Shown here in pieces: positions 62,121 through 64,000 of a stretch of DNA of 64,000 nucleotides. This DNA comes from Algoriphagus sp. GTDB taxonomy: Bacteria > Bacteroidota > Bacteroidia > Cytophagales > Cyclobacteriaceae. The notes below the pieces were generated by a model that saw only the letters and a list, made by a program, of their open reading frames with translations, was not told the origin of the DNA and did no database searches. The DNA is taken from the NCBI GenBank assembly GCA_029945945.1, contig JAQSDM010000009.1, positions 186,001 through 250,000 of the forward strand. Reading direction: 5' to 3'. The translations under genes and the position numbers were made by a program. Position 1 is the first letter of the stretch; each line of letters opens with the position of its first letter.

Positions 62121-63151
62121 TGTATTTCGCAACTCTTTTAGACAGGAATTACATTCCAAGAGCGGATGTGATGATTGATTCCCTTATCAATCAAATGGGT
62201 CAAGGGTTTTCAAAAATCTTTGTATTAAGCCTTGATCAGGTGGTTATTAACTATTTCAGGGATAATTCTAAAGTCGAATGTATTCCTCTTTCTTCTGTTG
62301 AAGATTATTTCCCGGAATTAAATGTGGCAAAAGGGACCCGTTCAAAAGTAGAATACATTTTTACCCTAAGTCCTTTTTTTCCATTATACCTTTTGATGAA
62401 GTTTCCTGAAATTGAAAGGATTACTAGCTTGGATTCAGACCTTTTCTTTTTTTCAAGTCCCAAAAATATTTTGGAATCATTAGGTAGGGAGAAAATAGGA
62501 ATTACAGCCCATAATTTCCCAATCGAATTGAGACATTTGGACAAATTCGGTAAATACAACGTTTCTTTTCAGTCATTTCCAAATACTGAAATAGGACTTA
62601 AATGCCTACGGGATTGGGCAGAGGATTGCGTTCAGTTTTGTGGAGATTTCCTTGATGATAAAGGAAGATTCGCAGATCAAAAATATCTGGACTTCTGGAA
62701 AGAGAGATATGAATCTGTGGTGACTTTTCCCTCACCAGAGATTGGCTTGGCACCTTGGAATATTCATTCTTACCAATTAGACTTTGATGATCTAAACCTT
62801 TTTATCGATGGGAAAAAGGTAGTCTTTTATCATTTTCAGGGTTTAAGAATAAAAAGTCATTCCCGATTCATGTTAGGTTTGACTACTTATTTGGAGAATA
62901 AAAAGCCTTCGGCAGGTGCACTTAAGATTTACCTTTTTTACATAAAAAAACTGAGCAATAAGGGGAAAGGGGAAGTTGATAAGATCAAAAGACTCCAGAC
63001 TTCCTCATCTTCAGGCTTTCAATCCGTTATTGATGATTTGAGAATACAGCCTGTTCTTTTCAAAATAGGCCCTTTTAGTAAATATTTAGATTTCCGTAAA
63101 GTGATAGATTTTGCGGAAAAGAAGTTGAAAATAACTCAATGGCAAAATTAA
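62120..63151 (+). CDS. Glycosyltransferase (GT8-like, DxD motif)
   Basis: I choose GTG 62120, which shares its first G with the upstream TAG stop and gives the usual start MYFATLLDRNYIPRADVMID; TTG 62096 is also in frame. The metal-binding DxD is in ITSLDSDLFFFSSPKNILE. Further parts are ITAHNFPIELRHLDKFGKYN, FADQKYLDFWKERY, PEIGLAPWNIHSYQLDFD and VVFYHFQGLRIKSH, all normal for sugar-nucleotide-dependent GT-A enzymes. Acceptor and donor unknown. The last 13 bp overlap the FdtA-like gene. Confidence 0.8.
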   Translation: MYFATLLDRNYIPRADVMIDSLINQMGQGFSKIFVLSLDQVVINYFRDNSKVECIPLSSVEDYFPELNVAKGTRSKVEYIFTLSPFFPLYLLMKFPEIERITSLDSDLFFFSSPKNILESLGREKIGITAHNFPIELRHLDKFGKYNVSFQSFPNTEIGLKCLRDWAEDCVQFCGDFLDDKGRFADQKYLDFWKERYESVVTFPSPEIGLAPWNIHSYQLDFDDLNLFIDGKKVVFYHFQGLRIKSHSRFMLGLTTYLENKKPSAGALKIYLFYIKKLSNKGKGEVDKIKRLQTSSSSGFQSVIDDLRIQPVLFKIGPFSKYLDFRKVIDFAEKKLKITQWQN

Positions 63152-63525
63152 TTTCACTGAAGACTTTCACTGATAAAAGAGGAAATCTTACAGTTATTGA
63201 CAGGATTCTACCTTTTAGAATAGAGAGAGTATTTTATATCTATGGTGTGGATGATTCCAGAAGAGGCGGGCATAGGCACCACATTACTAAACAGGCTGCA
63301 ATTTGCATAAAAGGCAATTGTTCCATTTATAATGATAATGGAATTACAGAGGAGACTTTTGAATTGAGCAGCCCTGACAAGTGCCTGTTACTTGAGCCTG
63401 AAGACTGGCATGTAATGTTTAATTTCTCGCCGGATGCTATTTTGATGGTTTTTGCTTCTGAACCTTTTGATGCAGCTGATTACATCTATGAACCTTATTC
63501 AGATTCTTACTTAAGTAAATTTTGA
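63139..63525 (+). CDS. FdtA/WxcM-like sugar 3,4-ketoisomerase (cupin)
   Basis: 128 residues forming one cupin barrel: FTDKRGNLTVIDRILPFRIE, RVFYIYGVDDSRRGGHRHHI, TKQAAICIKGNCSIYND, LLLEPEDWHVMFNFSPDAIL, MVFASEPFDAADYIYEPYSD. The GGHRHH segment is the catalytic histidine pair of dTDP-4-keto-6-deoxyglucose 3,4-isomerases. Its product would be a 3-keto sugar, the substrate of the aminotransferase gene that follows, so the two should make a 3-amino-3,6-dideoxyhexose. No rmlA or rmlB in the window. Confidence 0.88.
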   Translation: MAKLISLKTFTDKRGNLTVIDRILPFRIERVFYIYGVDDSRRGGHRHHITKQAAICIKGNCSIYNDNGITEETFELSSPDKCLLLEPEDWHVMFNFSPDAILMVFASEPFDAADYIYEPYSDSYLSKF

Positions 63526-63586
63526 ATTTGAAAGCTTGGATATGTTTTCAATAATAAACTAGTTTTCTTTTCACAATCCTTCCTTT

Positions 63587-64000
63587 ATGAATTCAAAGTT
63601 GATCCCTTACGAGGATTTGAAAAAGGTAAATGCTCCCTATTTTGGGGCTTTAGTGCAGAGATCAAAAAGCGTGATCGAAGGAGGCTGGTATGTATTGGGA
63701 AAAGCCGTGGAAAATTTTGAAAAAGAATTTTCGACACTTCATGGTGGATATCACTGTTTAGGTGTGGCTTCGGGTCTTGATGCTTTAATTTTAGGTCTCG
63801 TAGCATTTGATTTCCCAAAAGGATCAAAGGTGTTAGTCCCATCCAATACCTATATCGCTAGTATTCTATCGATTATCCGTGCTGATTTAACCCCTGTTTT
63901 GGTAGAACCAGACCCCAAAACTTATAATCTTACAGTGGAAGGTCTCAGGAAACAATATGATAAGGACTGTGTGGCGATTTTGCCAGTTCATCTGTACGGA
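63587..64000 (+). CDS. DegT/DnrJ/EryC1-type sugar aminotransferase, cut by window edge
   Basis: Open from ATG 63587 to the window end (138 residues, C-terminus missing). MNSKLIPYEDLKKVNAPYFG, SVIEGGWYVLGKAVENFEKE, CLGVASGLDALILGLVAFDF, VLVPSNTYIASILSIIRADL, PVLVEPDPKTYNL and AILPVHLYG are the N-terminal blocks of PLP-dependent sugar aminotransferases. The PLP lysine lies beyond the edge. Position after the FdtA-like gene suggests FdtB/QdtB activity. Confidence 0.92.
   Translation, partial: MNSKLIPYEDLKKVNAPYFGALVQRSKSVIEGGWYVLGKAVENFEKEFSTLHGGYHCLGVASGLDALILGLVAFDFPKGSKVLVPSNTYIASILSIIRADLTPVLVEPDPKTYNLTVEGLRKQYDKDCVAILPVHLYG

Noticed and set aside
1..64000. CRISPR array, rRNA operon, prophage, insertion sequence or restriction/defence island
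   Set aside because: No regularly spaced repeats, transposase, integrase, phage structural gene or recognised defence protein was found on either strand.

Overview
The window looks like chromosomal DNA of a Bacteroidota bacterium, most likely a Cytophagales member of the Algoriphagus/Cyclobacteriaceae type. This is inferred from gene content and style and was not confirmed by a search. The clues are the -7 boxes TAnnTTTG, weak Shine-Dalgarno sites, many short lipoprotein signals, TamL, a 403-residue QueA, DUF2911 and DUF1456 proteins, and a SufBCDSE operon. Most of the window is core chromosome. The accessory part is the polysaccharide cluster at the right end.

Left part (1-13 kb): a truncated Na+:alanine symporter, then tRNA-Pro(UGG) and tRNA-Ser(GCU) with what looks like a decayed second tRNA-Pro plus a copied terminator. 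Next come single genes on alternating strands: an orphan 84-residue protein, a PAS protein with a phosphoacceptor helix but no kinase ATPase domain, a lipoprotein beta-propeller, an orphan LytTR regulator, queA, menC, a lactonase-like lipoprotein, and ppc (PEP carboxylase). Three consecutive convergent pairs here share a TTAA as both stop codons.

Middle (13-31 kb), mostly minus strand: small envelope proteins, including two neighbours that share an upstream region and signal peptide but not a mature domain. They are followed by a secreted 2H-phosphoesterase-like protein, a lipoprotein HAD phosphatase, an arylsulfatase and a membrane-bound AraC regulator. After an intergenic region with decayed repeats come a DUF1456 protein, a PAP2 phosphatase and hemF. 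Then come tamL, divergent from trmH with interlocked promoters, a bile-acid-symporter-family transporter and a large MscS-type channel.

Metabolic block (31-52 kb): acyl-CoA-binding protein, citrate synthase, the operon sufB-C-D-S-E-(sufT-like)-bacilliredoxin for Fe-S cluster assembly, an Lrp/AsnC regulator, and a gene-free interval with a candidate small RNA. These are followed by a TonB-C-like secreted protein, an M14 and S9 peptidase pair, thyA, an endonuclease/exonuclease/phosphatase-family membrane protein, a DUF2911 lipoprotein, and a penicillin-acylase-family hydrolase with a small membrane protein.

Right end (52-64 kb): a surface polysaccharide cluster read rightwards. It opens with a winged-helix regulator whose promoter lies inside an inverted repeat. 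It continues with a Wza-like SLBB export protein, UDP-glucose dehydrogenase, a NeuD/PglD-like acetyltransferase, the Wzm/Wzt ABC exporter, two methyltransferase-like proteins, two glycosyltransferases, and an FdtA-like ketoisomerase followed by the start of a DegT-type aminotransferase. The last two suggest a 3-amino-3,6-dideoxyhexose in the polymer. The glycan-assembly genes are visibly AT-richer than the genes before them and overlap at several junctions. No CRISPR array, rRNA, insertion sequence or prophage was seen, and no wholly new multi-gene system stands out. The most unusual signals are regulatory or structural: the shared upstream/signal-peptide cassette, the interlocked promoters, the candidate ncRNA, the tRNA pseudogene and the period-7 repeats.
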